A stretch of DNA of 64,000 nt from Geosiphon pyriformis (Eukaryota > Glomeromycota > Glomeromycetes > Archaeosporales > Geosiphonaceae): positions 184,984 to 248,983 of the forward strand of contig JAAOMT010000200.1 of assembly GCA_016748015.1 (NCBI GenBank), in the 5' to 3' direction. Positions 22,840 to 33,563 of this stretch are shown here, one piece after another (position 1 is the stretch's first letter; the number at the start of each line of letters is the position of its first letter). A program made the position numbers and the translations under genes. Below the pieces are notes generated by a model that ran no database searches, had not been told where the DNA came from, and saw only the letters and a list, made by a program, of their open reading frames with translations.

Positions 22840-23785
22840 TTGAGAACATTGTTGTTAATAGTTCTGTTGTTTTAATTGTTATTGTTTTTGAAAGCTAAAG
22901 AAAGCAAAAGAAGATTGTTGCAATCTCTGGAAAAATGTCCAGTTAATCCACAGCAGTAGCATACAGGTGGGTCACAATTTTGCTGTCTTTAATATAATAG
23001 TTGTTGAGGCTAATTAAAATAAGATTTAAATTTGGGTTTTTGTAGTTGTTGGTTATCTTTAACTGCTTGGGTTAAGAGTTTCAGTAACCAGGCAAAATTG
23101 GCTGTAAGTCTATCTATCAACTGTTTATTTGGGTTTTGAGTTTGGGCAGCAAAGAAGATAGCAGCCATTTGAAGAGCAGGAGTTATAACAGAAACAGGAG
23201 CAAAAACTGGAAGTGTGAATTCTAAGTGTATTTTTTAATTGTCTTTTATTTTCTGGTCAAGTTCAATAACCATATCTATTGTAAAATTATTTTTTAGAGC
23301 CAAGAAGAGCCAAAAAACATAGAAAAAATTAGTTCTCAATTTTTTTGTAAAGGAATGAATCTTTTGCTCTTCTGTTTAGTTTTTTTTAGAATCTATTTGT
23401 TTGATTAACTTTTTGATTGCTTTGGCATACTCAATTACAATTTTACCAGAATCTTGGGTTTTTCTTTTTAATTTTATGTGCTATTTGAATATTAGAATAA
23501 GAGTTTTAAATTTAGTTTCAAACTGGATTGTAAAAGATGTGTTTTCTTTTTTAATATTTGTTGGTGTCTATTTAATGATTTTTTGATAAGCACCAGCATC
23601 AGTTTTTTGTAAAAACCAAATAGCAGAAAAGTTTTGAAGATAGCCACCAATGATATGGAATTTATACTTAATATCATATTGATTGGTAATGACTGTTTTT
23701 TCAAAATTATCTAATTATTCAATTGGGTCTTGTGTATTATCTCTGAATAAAGGTAATAGGATATTGTTTTTTCAAGTTTGTATAC
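22840..23785 (-). pseudogene. T2 gag with zinc knuckle
   Basis: A capsid-like region starts with LPLFRDNTQDPIE directly at the solo-LTR joint and runs on to a CX2CX4HX4C knuckle (CYCCGLTGHFSRDC) at 22,920-22,961. Several stops break the frame. Confidence 0.8.
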
Positions 23786-24754
23786 TGTTATTGAAGGTTT
23801 TTGGTTTCTTTTTTTGAATGTTGTTAATGTCTGTTTGTTGTAAATTTATGACTAAAAAAAGTAGTTAAACTTTCAATAACTGAATTTATCTTCAAATTAT
23901 TTTCTATAATTTGAACTGCTGGGCTTATAAGTAGAATGGCCAATTCTGCACCAGTTGTATTGTGTAGTTACATTGTAGTAAACATCAACTTTTTTCTAGG
24001 AATTGCTCATTTGAAAGCTCATTAAAAATGTATAGCTACTTTGCTGTAAAAGTTAACTCTTTTACAGGAATCTTGTCTGTAGGCTACTCTAATGATTATA
24101 ATAAGAAAAGAAAGAAAAAATATAAAAAATATAAAAAAAATAGAATTTTAACAAAGGAAACATTTTCTATTCAAGCCTGAAGTTATTAACAGATTACTGA
24201 AATTGGTAGCTAATCAATTTCAAAATGTTAGTTGTATTGAGGAAATTTCAAGTATAATAATTAAGGATTTGGTTTTTGAATATTTAATTTTTCTTTGATT
24301 TTGTAAAGGTATATAAAAGATGATTTGTTTCTAATTAAAATATTTAAAGAGTAAAATACTATAGTAAGAAACATTTTCTTGAAAAAAAAAAGCTTTTCTT
24401 TTATACAATTTGTTGTAGTACTAGTCTTTAAACTTGTACTTTTTTTTTTGCTCTAATTTCGGCAAACTAAAGATATATTTTAGCAAACTACAAGTTATTT
24501 CTACAAATTATTGATTATTTCGGCCAATTTCTGTTAATTTCGGCGAATTTTTGAATAATAAATGATTTAAGGTAATATGTAATTTGATTTTTTTAATTTC
24601 TATGGTACAAATTTAATTATTATTTGAATGATAATATTTGATAATTTGATTAAATAATAAGTAATAATTAAATAATAATAATATATACTAATTAATAATA
24701 GAAATTATAAAGATAATTTTATGCTAATTAATAGCTAAAATTCTATTGGTAACA
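23786..24754 (-). repeat. Solo LTR of the T1 family inside T2 gag
   Basis: A 969-bp reverse-oriented copy of the T1 LTR (TGTTACC... on the minus strand to ...AATAACA). No element body of the T1 family flanks it: T2 gag reads on both sides, in one frame once the LTR is taken out. The would-be 4-bp target duplications, read on the minus strand, are ACAT and GTAT, differing by two transitions. It is a product of LTR-LTR recombination after an older insertion. Confidence 0.85.
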
Positions 24755-25310
24755 ATGTTTTGGAGGGCAGCCAGAATGTTTTATTGTATAGCGTTATTAG
24801 TTATTAGTTCAAGAATAGCTGCTTGTGTAGAATGTTTTAATTCACATAAGAAGAGATTAAAAACAGAAGCAGTTTAATAGCTTTTTTCCTCTGTTTTAAA
24901 AAGAGTTTTAGCTAATTAATAGACAGTATTTCAAATGTGAATTTGGTAATTCAGATATTCGAAATCAGAAAGCTGTTGTTTAAATATTGTAGAATATAAA
25001 AGCTGATTAATACTATTGTTTTTTTCTTCAAAGTTGTTTTTAAAATAAGCTTGGTCAAAGTAATAAGTTGTATAGGCTGTGTAGGTTTCAGCTGAATGCT
25101 TATTTAAGAATCAGTTCCAAAAATCTTGGTGGATTGTTTTTCAATAGAAAAGCAAATTAAGCAAAAAGACAAAAGATTGAATTCAATAAAGTTTAGATTG
25201 TTTTTGTTGTGTGCTTCAAAGTATTTTTTTGATTGTTGTAACAGGTATAAATAATTATCTATACAATAGAAAACAAAGTGGATTTTTGACAATCTTACAG
25301 AAAGCACCAC
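24755..25310 (-). pseudogene. T2 gag N-terminal part
   Basis: Open and stop-broken minus-strand coding similarity leads from just after the primer-binding site to the solo LTR (ending LAALQN). The apparent start at 25,310 lies in the primer-binding site, so the true gag start is further in and not determined. Confidence 0.55.
25292..25309 (-). other. Primer-binding site of T2
   Basis: On the minus strand TGGTGCTTTCTG stands six bases after the LTR end, nearly identical to the T1 site (TGGTGCTTTCCC), so the same tRNA primer was probably used. Confidence 0.65.
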
Positions 25311-25315
25311 TTTTA

Positions 25316-26051
25316 TATTACAAGTTAGAGTAACAAGCTAACAGATAACAAAGAAAAACAGAATTGTAGAGTAATAGAAATAATTAAAGAAAAAATTACA
25401 ATAAAGAAGCAAATTAAATAAATAAGAATTTAATATACATGATTAATCTTATAAAAATTACAGTTACAAATTTTTTTTGGAAATCTGAAGATAGAAAAAT
25501 AGTCTATAATTGTCAACAAAATAATACTGCTGTTATTATTCTATGCTTTAACTTGGTAATTCTTAAAATCAATAACAAATATTATTATGCTTTTCAATTG
25601 TTTTTTTATTCAATGAATCACAAGAGCAAGCAATTGCTTTTTAGACTAATTTTAACAAATACAAATCAAGAAAAAAAAAAGATAAGATATGTGAATACCA
25701 AAAAGTAATTTTTTATTCTAAGATGTTCAAATACTTAAAAGTAGAGAAAAAAAAATAAGCAATATAAGAGGAAGTAATTAATAGTGTTTTATTTTGTTAC
25801 TTTGATTATGTCTTTCTACAGCTAAGAGACTTATTACTTATATAGCTATTAAAAGTGATTAATGATTAAATCAATGATCAGATTAATAATCAAATTACTA
25901 ATTAAGTTAATAATTAGGTCAATGATCAGATTAATAGTCAGATTATTGATTAGGTTAATAATTACTATCTAAAAATATGGTGAGTAATTATGTAATATCA
26001 GTGGCTAATATATGTAATAATTAATAAAAAGTGTGGGTTTTAACCATAACA
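25316..26051 (-). repeat. 5' LTR of T2 (family B)
   Basis: About 736 bp, TGTTATGG... at 26,051 (minus strand) to a decayed terminus TGTAATA at 25,316. It contains the 12-bp array (25,869-25,964) and the TATA box, and is homologous over its full length to 1-675 in inverted orientation. Confidence 0.82.
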
Positions 26052-26399
26052 ATATATTAGTTTATAAATTAATATTATATATTAATATTTAAATCTGAAA
26101 ATTTTAATAAATTTAAAGATTTTAATAATTGAGTTTTTTATATAAAAACAAAAACTTAATTGTAATAATTAATAATATTTGGTATTTTATTTTTTTAATA
26201 TAGTAATCAATTTATTTTAATAGTTTTTACTTTTTTAATAAATAAATAAATATTAATATATTAATTTTATATTTATTTTTGTGTTTTTTATTAAATAATT
26301 TTTGATATTATAATTTTAGTGTTTTTTTTTAATTAATATAAATGACAAAATAAATAAAAAAACAATAAATAAAAAATTAATATTTTATTAATAACTATA

Positions 26400-27118
26400 A
26401 TTAAAAGTTATTATTTTATTATTATTAATTTTTTTGAATAGATGTTATTATTATTAATTAATAATAAGTAATTTCAATAAGATGAATATTAATTTATAAA
26501 ATTAAATAATAAATAATAAATTATGATTTTTATTAAAAAAAAAAATTTCTTTAAATAATTAAAAAATAATTTACTTTTAAAAAATAAGTTGAATTAATAT
26601 AAATTTAAAATATAAAATTAGTCTTATAAATATCTTAGTTATTATTTTTTTTAAAAAGTAACAAAAAATTTGAAAGTAAAAAAATAGTTTATATTATTAA
26701 TATACTAATATAATTTTATGTTTTATATTAATACTTTTAAAATTTAATATTAAATATTAATTATATTTTTTAATAAATATTTATTTAATAAATTTTAAGA
26801 CTAATAAATATATATAAATATTAACAAATAATTTTTTATTTACAAATGGTTAGATATTTAAAAGAATTAAAAAAGAAAAATAAATAATATAAAAAAATTG
26901 AATATTTAAAAATGATTTTATTATTTTGATATTTTGTATGTTTTTCTGTTAAGAAATTTATTACTTATATAACTATTTAAAATAATCAATAATCAGATTA
27001 ATAACTAAGTTAATAATTAAGTTATTAATTACTATCTAAAAATAGAGTAATTAATTATATAATATTAATAGTTAATACATATAATAATTAATAAAAACTA
27101 TAATTTTTAATTATAACA
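26400..27118 (-). repeat. Heavily AT-shifted LTR copy of family B
   Basis: The stretch follows 25,316-26,051 in order: the (ttaaaag...) block near 26,850, the TTATTACTTATATAACTATTT block at 26,957, four 12-bp units at 26,984-27,031 and the TAACA terminus at 27,118. Nearly all remaining G and C have been lost. The left boundary is approximate and only the right 300 bp is certain. Confidence 0.65.
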
Positions 27119-28050
27119 GTATTTTTAAAAATCTTAAAATTTTTTTTTGATATTTTTAGAATTTTAATATTAAAATTTTAAATATATATAATTAGGTAAT
27201 TTATATTATTTTTAATTATTAATTATTTTTTCTATATTGTTTTATAAGTAATACTATATAAAAAATAAATAAATTAATTTGATTTTAAATATATTATAAA
27301 AAGCAATAAATTTTTTTTATTATCAAAATTAAGTAATAAATAAAACAATTTTAATAGTTTTAAAAATTTTAAAAAATATTATATAAAGTTATAGCAACAA
27401 AAAAAGAAAAACAAAAACAAATATTACAAAAAAATTTTATAACTTTAAAAGTAATTTAATAATAATTTCAATTTTGGTGAAAATATTAGAAAAACTTGAA
27501 AAGTAAAAAACATGATTTAAATAATTGTAATAATAATTAAAGATAAATAATATTAAAAAAATAATTTTTTTATGTAAAATTAATATTTTTATAATTATAA
27601 TTACTTTTTAAAAGTTGTAAAATTTTAAAATTAAGTTTATTATTTAATAAAAACAATAAAATAAATATGTAAGCTGGTTTTTTATAATAAAAATTAAGTT
27701 ATATATATAATTTATAAATATAAATATAAATATAAATATAAATGCTTTAAAGATATTTTTTAATTAATATAATAATGTTTTAATATATAAGTTTAAGTGG
27801 TTAATTAAATGTTAAAATCGCAAAAAAATTATGTATATAGTTATGATATTTTGTTAATTAAAAATAGATTAATAAAAGAATTACACTTTAAAAAAAAATT
27901 TTAAATTGAAAACCATTTTATTTAAAAGTTGAACCTAAAAAAAAATTATTATATTTTAATATAAAAATTAAACAAAACAACAACAACAACAACAACAACA
28001 ACAATAATAATAATAATAATAAGAGTTGGAATTTTTGTAAAACATTTACT
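27119..28050. other. AT desert, no gene
   Basis: Extremely AT-rich sequence with poly-A/T runs. I see no coding similarity. It ends at a (CAA)n(TAA)n tract (27,973-28,021), where base composition changes to that of the gene-bearing block. Confidence 0.6.
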
Positions 28051-28775
28051 AATTTTTAATATTAAAAGAATACATCGCAGTTAACATTTTTACCATCTCT
28101 TTTTCAATTAAATTGTTCATTCGAAAAAGAATATAATATCTGCATTAAATGTTATTCAGAGCAAATAATACATAAAAAATAATAAAAATAATAATTTTAA
28201 TATAATTTGTTGCAATGGTGCAACATAACTTTATTTTTAAGGATAACGAAATTTTACTAAAAAGGGTGTAAAAAAAAAAAAAAATTTTTCCGATTGTCAG
28301 GTGTTAAAAACTAACAAAATCCTGACGTTTGAGTACAGGAACTAGGTACAAACTACTAGAGACAAAGAAACTGGAAAGCAATAATTTTTAATTATAAAAC
28401 TGGTATAGACTTAACTAAGGATTTACAAAAAAGTCAAGCACCGACTTTTTATATATATTATATGAGTAGATGTATTCTCGTCACTCTCTTTGATCTTTTA
28501 AAAGTTTCCACAATATTCTACATGGTTCCATAATTTTTACAATGATTGAGGTAGTAATTCGTGGCAAAATAATAAGTACGATAAGAGCAATTGAAAATAT
28601 TATAAAAACTTGATATTACTACTACTAAGAAATCTATTGAGATTTTATATAAGAGAAATCAAGAATTCATTGTAAAATAAAAAATAAAAAATAAAATAGT
28701 TATAATTTGAAAATAGATAAATAATCAAAAAAGGACTGGCTGAGCATTTGGCCGTAGGATGTGATTACGTTTTTC

Positions 28776-28776
<1 letters not shown>

Positions 28777-28806
<30 letters not shown>

Positions 28807-28807
28807 G
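28777..28807 (+). repeat. (C)21(A)10 homopolymer pair
   Basis: A run of 21 C followed directly by 10 A. Poly-C of this length is rare in so AT-rich a genome. Length may be uncertain because of sequencing. Confidence 0.9.
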
Positions 28808-29409
28808 TTGAATGTAAAAGTTTGTTATTGTTTGCATGAAAGATTCACATTAAATAAATTTGTATTTTTTAATATTCTTTAAATGTTTTCTATTAGATTC
28901 ATCAAAAAAAGCTTATTACAAAAATCTGCTGACAGGTTTTTATTTAAAAAAAACAAAAAACAAAAAAGTAGTTATTCCAAGAAAAATCAATTTCGTAATA
29001 CTGTTTAGTTTCACATAATCTTAGGAATCTGGGAAAGAATAACATTTCATATTCTATAACCAAACACCCAAAATCACTTTCTTTCGGTCAGACTATTCAT
29101 GAATTATATTCATCAGGCTAATTATTATGAGTATTTGAATCCTTCTAAATTAACACACTGGTGTTTATGAAATAAATTTTGTAATTTACTTTGAGTAATT
29201 GGAAATCATTTGATAATTTTGATTATTAATTTATTTTCTCACAATAGAAACCTTCTAATATTATTCAATAAACCAGAAGTTTCCTTTTTCCAATAATGTA
29301 AAAATCACTTGGATAGCTAAAAAGTCTTTGTTCACATAAGAGATTTGATATTTGATATTTGAATTGAACACCGAAATTTTGTTCTTTCGACTTATTCTAT
29401 CTCTTTTTT

Positions 29410-29505
29410 TTTTATTATTATTATTTTTATTATTATTATTTTTATTATTATTATTTTTATTATTATTATTTTTATTATTATTATTTTTATTATTATTATT
29501 ATTTT
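29410..29505 (+). repeat. 15-bp minisatellite (ATT)4TTT, about 6 units
   Basis: Unit of 15 bp, TTTATTATTATTATT, repeated about six times, with (CAA)n following at 29,667-29,697. Confidence 0.85.
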
Positions 29506-29664
29506 TTGAATTTAAACTGGTTGATGAAATGGATTCTAGAATAACTTTTATGATTATTAATTTTAAAAGTTCAAAAGTTCACCAAAAAGTCCGAACAATT
29601 ATCCGTCATTTTAAAGAGAGAGAGAGAAAGATTACTAAAGATATTACTAAATAGGGTGATCATG

Positions 29665-29697
<33 letters not shown>

Positions 29698-31199
29698 CTA
29701 ATACAACAACTACAAAAAAATTGAAAAACTTTCAAGTATAACATTTCGAATACCTGGTATTCTCCGGTTTACAGCATCTGTGCAATACGAGTCTTATTGA
29801 TTTCGGATTTATAATTCAAAATAATGAAAATTTATTATAATTTCTAATTTCACTGTTTCATGTCGTAGAACATTACCGGATAATTTTAAGACCATAGTTC
29901 TTTGAATCATCATTTTGCTCGTTTATACTTATCTTTTGAACTCTTGAGAATTTTACCATTCATTCTCCTTTGCAATAATTTATTTCTCTTTAGATTTAAA
30001 AAATATATATATTGAGGAATTATAACCTTAATTCCTAAGTCTTGAATATTTTTTCTAAAACATGGGAAAAATATTGAAATATTCTAAATTATAATTACGA
30101 TTCGAAGCAAACATAGTGAGATCGATCATCGTTTTAATATTTAGTTTTTAGGTTTTTTTTGGTTTTTTTGGTTTTTTTAAATCAAATTGAAAATATTTTT
30201 TTCAAGATTTTTTTTTCTGTGAATTCCCATTATGACAGGTTATTCGCTACCTTAAAGAAGCATGGTAGCATGTAATTGTCTATACATTTTTGTATTACGT
30301 TTAGGTCTTATCAAATTTAACCTCTTGCATTAAAAACCGGGGCACAACATCAAAGAAATATCGAATCATTTTGCATTGTAATGTTAAAAACAAATTTCAT
30401 GAGGGGATTTATAAATTGACGGCAGATTAATTTATCTATCTTATCTATACAGAAAACACATGCTCACTTTGATCTACTCAAAACTGCAGATTGATCTCTC
30501 TTTTGCGTGGAATTTTGTTCCCCACTTTGCGTAATTTGTCGTGAGAGGCATGATGGCATCGAAGAATTTAAAGATTGATCGATCATTGCAATTTTCACAA
30601 GATTTTCAAATTATTTCTTTTTGAAATATTTACCCCTCAACCTCAGAATAATTTACTTAAAAACAGTCGATAGTACATTCATTTATTGCCTTGTTTTAAT
30701 TTGCGACTTAATTTAGAAATAAAAAAGAAAATTGTTTGTTTAACATCGCGTCAAGGTGAAACTCATCTTCTCCTTGTTTGAGGCCAATCACAAAGAAGAA
30801 ACCCTTGATGGTGATCAAATTTATTAGGTAAATATCTTTAGGTGGCGTGACTTGGCGTTAGTTAGTTAGTTAGTTAGTTAATAAGTCTAGATTAGGAATT
30901 GTAATTTATTTGGTGTACAGAACAATGAGTCAACTCTGAAAAGTAACCAAAGAGAAACTATTTGGTATATCAATATATTAAATCCTCTTTCTAAATTGGA
31001 GGTTAAAAGGGAAAATTAATATAGAGTATCACTCTCGATCTTTGACCAGATTTCCTAAAGATATTTAGATCGACAATTGTGTCGTTTCGGCAATTTTTTT
31101 TCTCCCAATGGGGTCGCGAAATCACTATCTATTGGCTTTGGGGAGGTGCTATTTCTTTGAATGATGACTTGTTTTGAACAAAATAGAAAATCTATAGAT

Positions 31200-31352
31200 G
31201 TTGTTGTTGTTGTTGTTGTTATTGTTGTTGTTATTGTTGTTGTTGTTGTTGTTTCTGCTGCTGCTGCTACTACTACTACTACTACTGCTGCTGCTACTAC
31301 TACTACTACTACTGCTGCTGCTACTACTACTACTACTACTGCTGCTGCTGCA
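31200..31352 (+). repeat. (TTG)n followed by 27-bp (CTG)3(CTA)6 higher-order repeat
   Basis: A TTG tract (31,201-31,251) leads into three near-identical 27-bp units made of three CTG and six CTA triplets (31,255-31,352). Open in several frames only because it is a triplet repeat. Confidence 0.9.
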
Positions 31353-32166
31353 ATATAGATTAGAATACCTGATTCTGACCTGTAGGGAAATTTTCCCCGA
31401 TCCAACCTGAATAAGGAAACATGAATCAACCTTAGAGCTTCTTAAATTTTCGAAACTTCGATTTTCATCACCTTTTCAAGCTAAATTAAATTCTTTTGCA
31501 TTTTTCAAGAATGCCAAAGCATATTTACTACGTTTAAATCGTGGCGAACCCTATTGAACAAATTATTATAGTATTAATCAATAGGGGAAAAATAAGCAAT
31601 GCATTCAACTTTAAACCGGATTTGTTACCTGGGATTTAAAAAACTACACTATAAGATCAAAAGAATCTGAAACAAATTAATATGCAAGTATCCTTGTTCT
31701 ATACAAATCTTTTTCAATTAATGAGTAAAATTTAGATGGTGAAGATGGCCGGCATTCGAGCTCCAAAAAAATTTAGAATATTGAGTTTCCAAGAACTCCG
31801 GAAAGTTACTCAAAATGAAAAAGAAGCTCGGAGAATTTCAAATCGTTTTTGCGAATCAATCACTAAATTTAATTTGATTTGATTCTTCAAAAATGACAAG
31901 AAAAGATTAGACTTTGAATTACACCACCTTTCAATGCATAAAATATAAAATTTTATGTAATCTCTCGTGGCATATTAAGAAAATAGATGATGGTCCGTTC
32001 ACCAGTACACATTTTCCAATGTCATTATTTTTTTTCAAGAGGATTTTCAAAATTATAAATTTGAATTAATCATCAAATTTAGTGAAAAGCAGGGGTTGAA
32101 ACGTTTCTAGTTCAAGATAATGATGATTAAGAGGAGGGGGAGAGGGAAGAGGGGAAGGTGAGGTGG

Positions 32167-32172
32167 AGGATA

Positions 32173-32219
<47 letters not shown>

Positions 32220-32220
32220 A
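32167..32220 (+). repeat. (GAT)n microsatellite
   Basis: Uninterrupted GAT/ATG triplets, preceded by a purine-rich GGAGG tract (32,132-32,166). Confidence 0.9.
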
Positions 32221-32844
32221 ATGTTTTGGGAAGTTTCTGTAATCGACGAGGAAAGATAATTAATTACAAAGAAAAGAGAAAAGAATAGAGAGTATAAGAA
32301 AACTTGTCCTCGCGGAATAGACCCTGAATAATAGCCCGATAAAATCATTAATTTTAAAATTCCTCATTTTAGAAATATAAATTTTATTTACTTTGGGGGA
32401 GATTTGCGGAGAAAGTTGGCCGCGTGCTCAAAAAATTATTTTCATTGAACAATGGATTGACCTGTCTCGTATGATCTGCAAACTCTAATTTAATGGGAAA
32501 TTATTGTAGATGGTTTCGAAACATTTGGTCTTTATAACAAATCACAATTTGATGCAATCAAAAAAAAAAAAAAGATAAGAGTATCTTGAAAAGATGCCAT
32601 ATAATATTAAATTTTTTGATTTAAATTCATTAATTATTATTTTAAGGATCATCAATAAATTATGACTAATATTAATTTCAATAGAAATCTTAAAAAGTAT
32701 TCTTTTCAAATTTATTAGATGAAATAAAATTAAATCACTTGATATTAATAGGGTAATGAAATATACTCTATCTAAAAGAATTTTTGGAAATCCCACTTTT
32801 ACAATAAATTTCGTTAATTACTAGAGAGAGAAAATCCCTTTTTT

Positions 32845-32910
32845 ACTACTACTATCACTACTAACACTACTACTACTACCAACTATTACTACTACTACTA
32901 CTACTACTAT

Positions 32911-32951
<41 letters not shown>

Positions 32952-32952
32952 T

Positions 32953-32996
<44 letters not shown>

Positions 32997-32998
32997 TT
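32845..32998 (+). repeat. (TAC)n microsatellite, about 150 bp
   Basis: Mostly perfect TAC/ACT triplets with a few ATT and AAC interruptions. Confidence 0.9.
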
Positions 32999-33400
32999 GT
33001 AATCGCTTTTGATCGGGTAGAACATAAATCTAGTTAATAAATTTTTAACTTTCAAAACGGGCTCTCTCGACGATTTTGATAGCGTTATTTGAGTGCTATT
33101 CCCAATCGATAATTGTATGGTAATTCGAAAACACTTTCAAATTACTATTTGACATAGAATTCTTCTCGATGAGGATGTCTTCTACCTAATACGTTTATCG
33201 CACGTTATTGAATACAAATAAATGAATAAATAAATAAACAAAGGATTTGTCATTCATGTGGCAAAAACGTGGCGATTCTGGAATCAAGTGATCATGTTCA
33301 TCTAAGGTCATTTTGGCTCTCTCTCTCTCTATCATTAACCATGAACACGAAAAGTTGCAAGAGAAAACAATGTCTAGGAGAATAAAAATCGTACCATCAA

Positions 33401-33401
<1 letters not shown>

Positions 33402-33445
<44 letters not shown>

Positions 33446-33563
33446 TACAAATAGTAATAATAATAATAATTACAAATAGTAAAAATAATAATAATAATAA
33501 TAATAATTACAAATAGTAATAATAATAATAATAATAATAATTATTATTATTATTATTATTATT
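33402..33563 (+). repeat. (AAT)n with ACAAATAGT spacers, ending in an (AAT)8(ATT)8 palindrome
   Basis: AAT tracts are separated three times by the same TTACAAATAGT spacer. The last tract (33,517-33,540) is followed directly by its reverse complement (33,541-33,563), giving a perfect palindrome. Confidence 0.9.

Larger units (their letters stand above)
8855..26051 (-). mobile_element. Ty3/gypsy-type element T2, oldest of the stack, interrupted by T1 and a solo LTR
   Basis: T2 reads on the minus strand in three pieces: LTR plus gag start (26,051-24,755), gag to RT/RNase H (23,785-20,442), and RNase H to integrase (10,547-8,855). Removing T1 and the solo LTR makes the coding similarity continuous across both joints. 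There is no dUTPase between its protease and RT, so it is a different lineage from T1 and T4. Its 3' end stops where the T4 LTR begins, and no minus-oriented 3' LTR is found. Confidence 0.8.

Noticed and set aside
25439-25708. 89-codon plus-strand ORF
   Set aside because: It lies wholly in the T2 5' LTR in antisense, and the homologous part of the left LTR does not keep the frame open.
1-26051. A giant DNA transposon or DIRS-like element bounded by inverted repeats
   Set aside because: The inverted ends are LTRs (TATA, U3 array, primer-binding site next to one of them). Inside are DDE-type integrases and no tyrosine recombinase or transposase.
31055-31429. Ala/Val/Thr-repeat protein of 124 codons on the minus strand
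   Set aside because: It is a triplet microsatellite read as codons; all reading frames through it are open.
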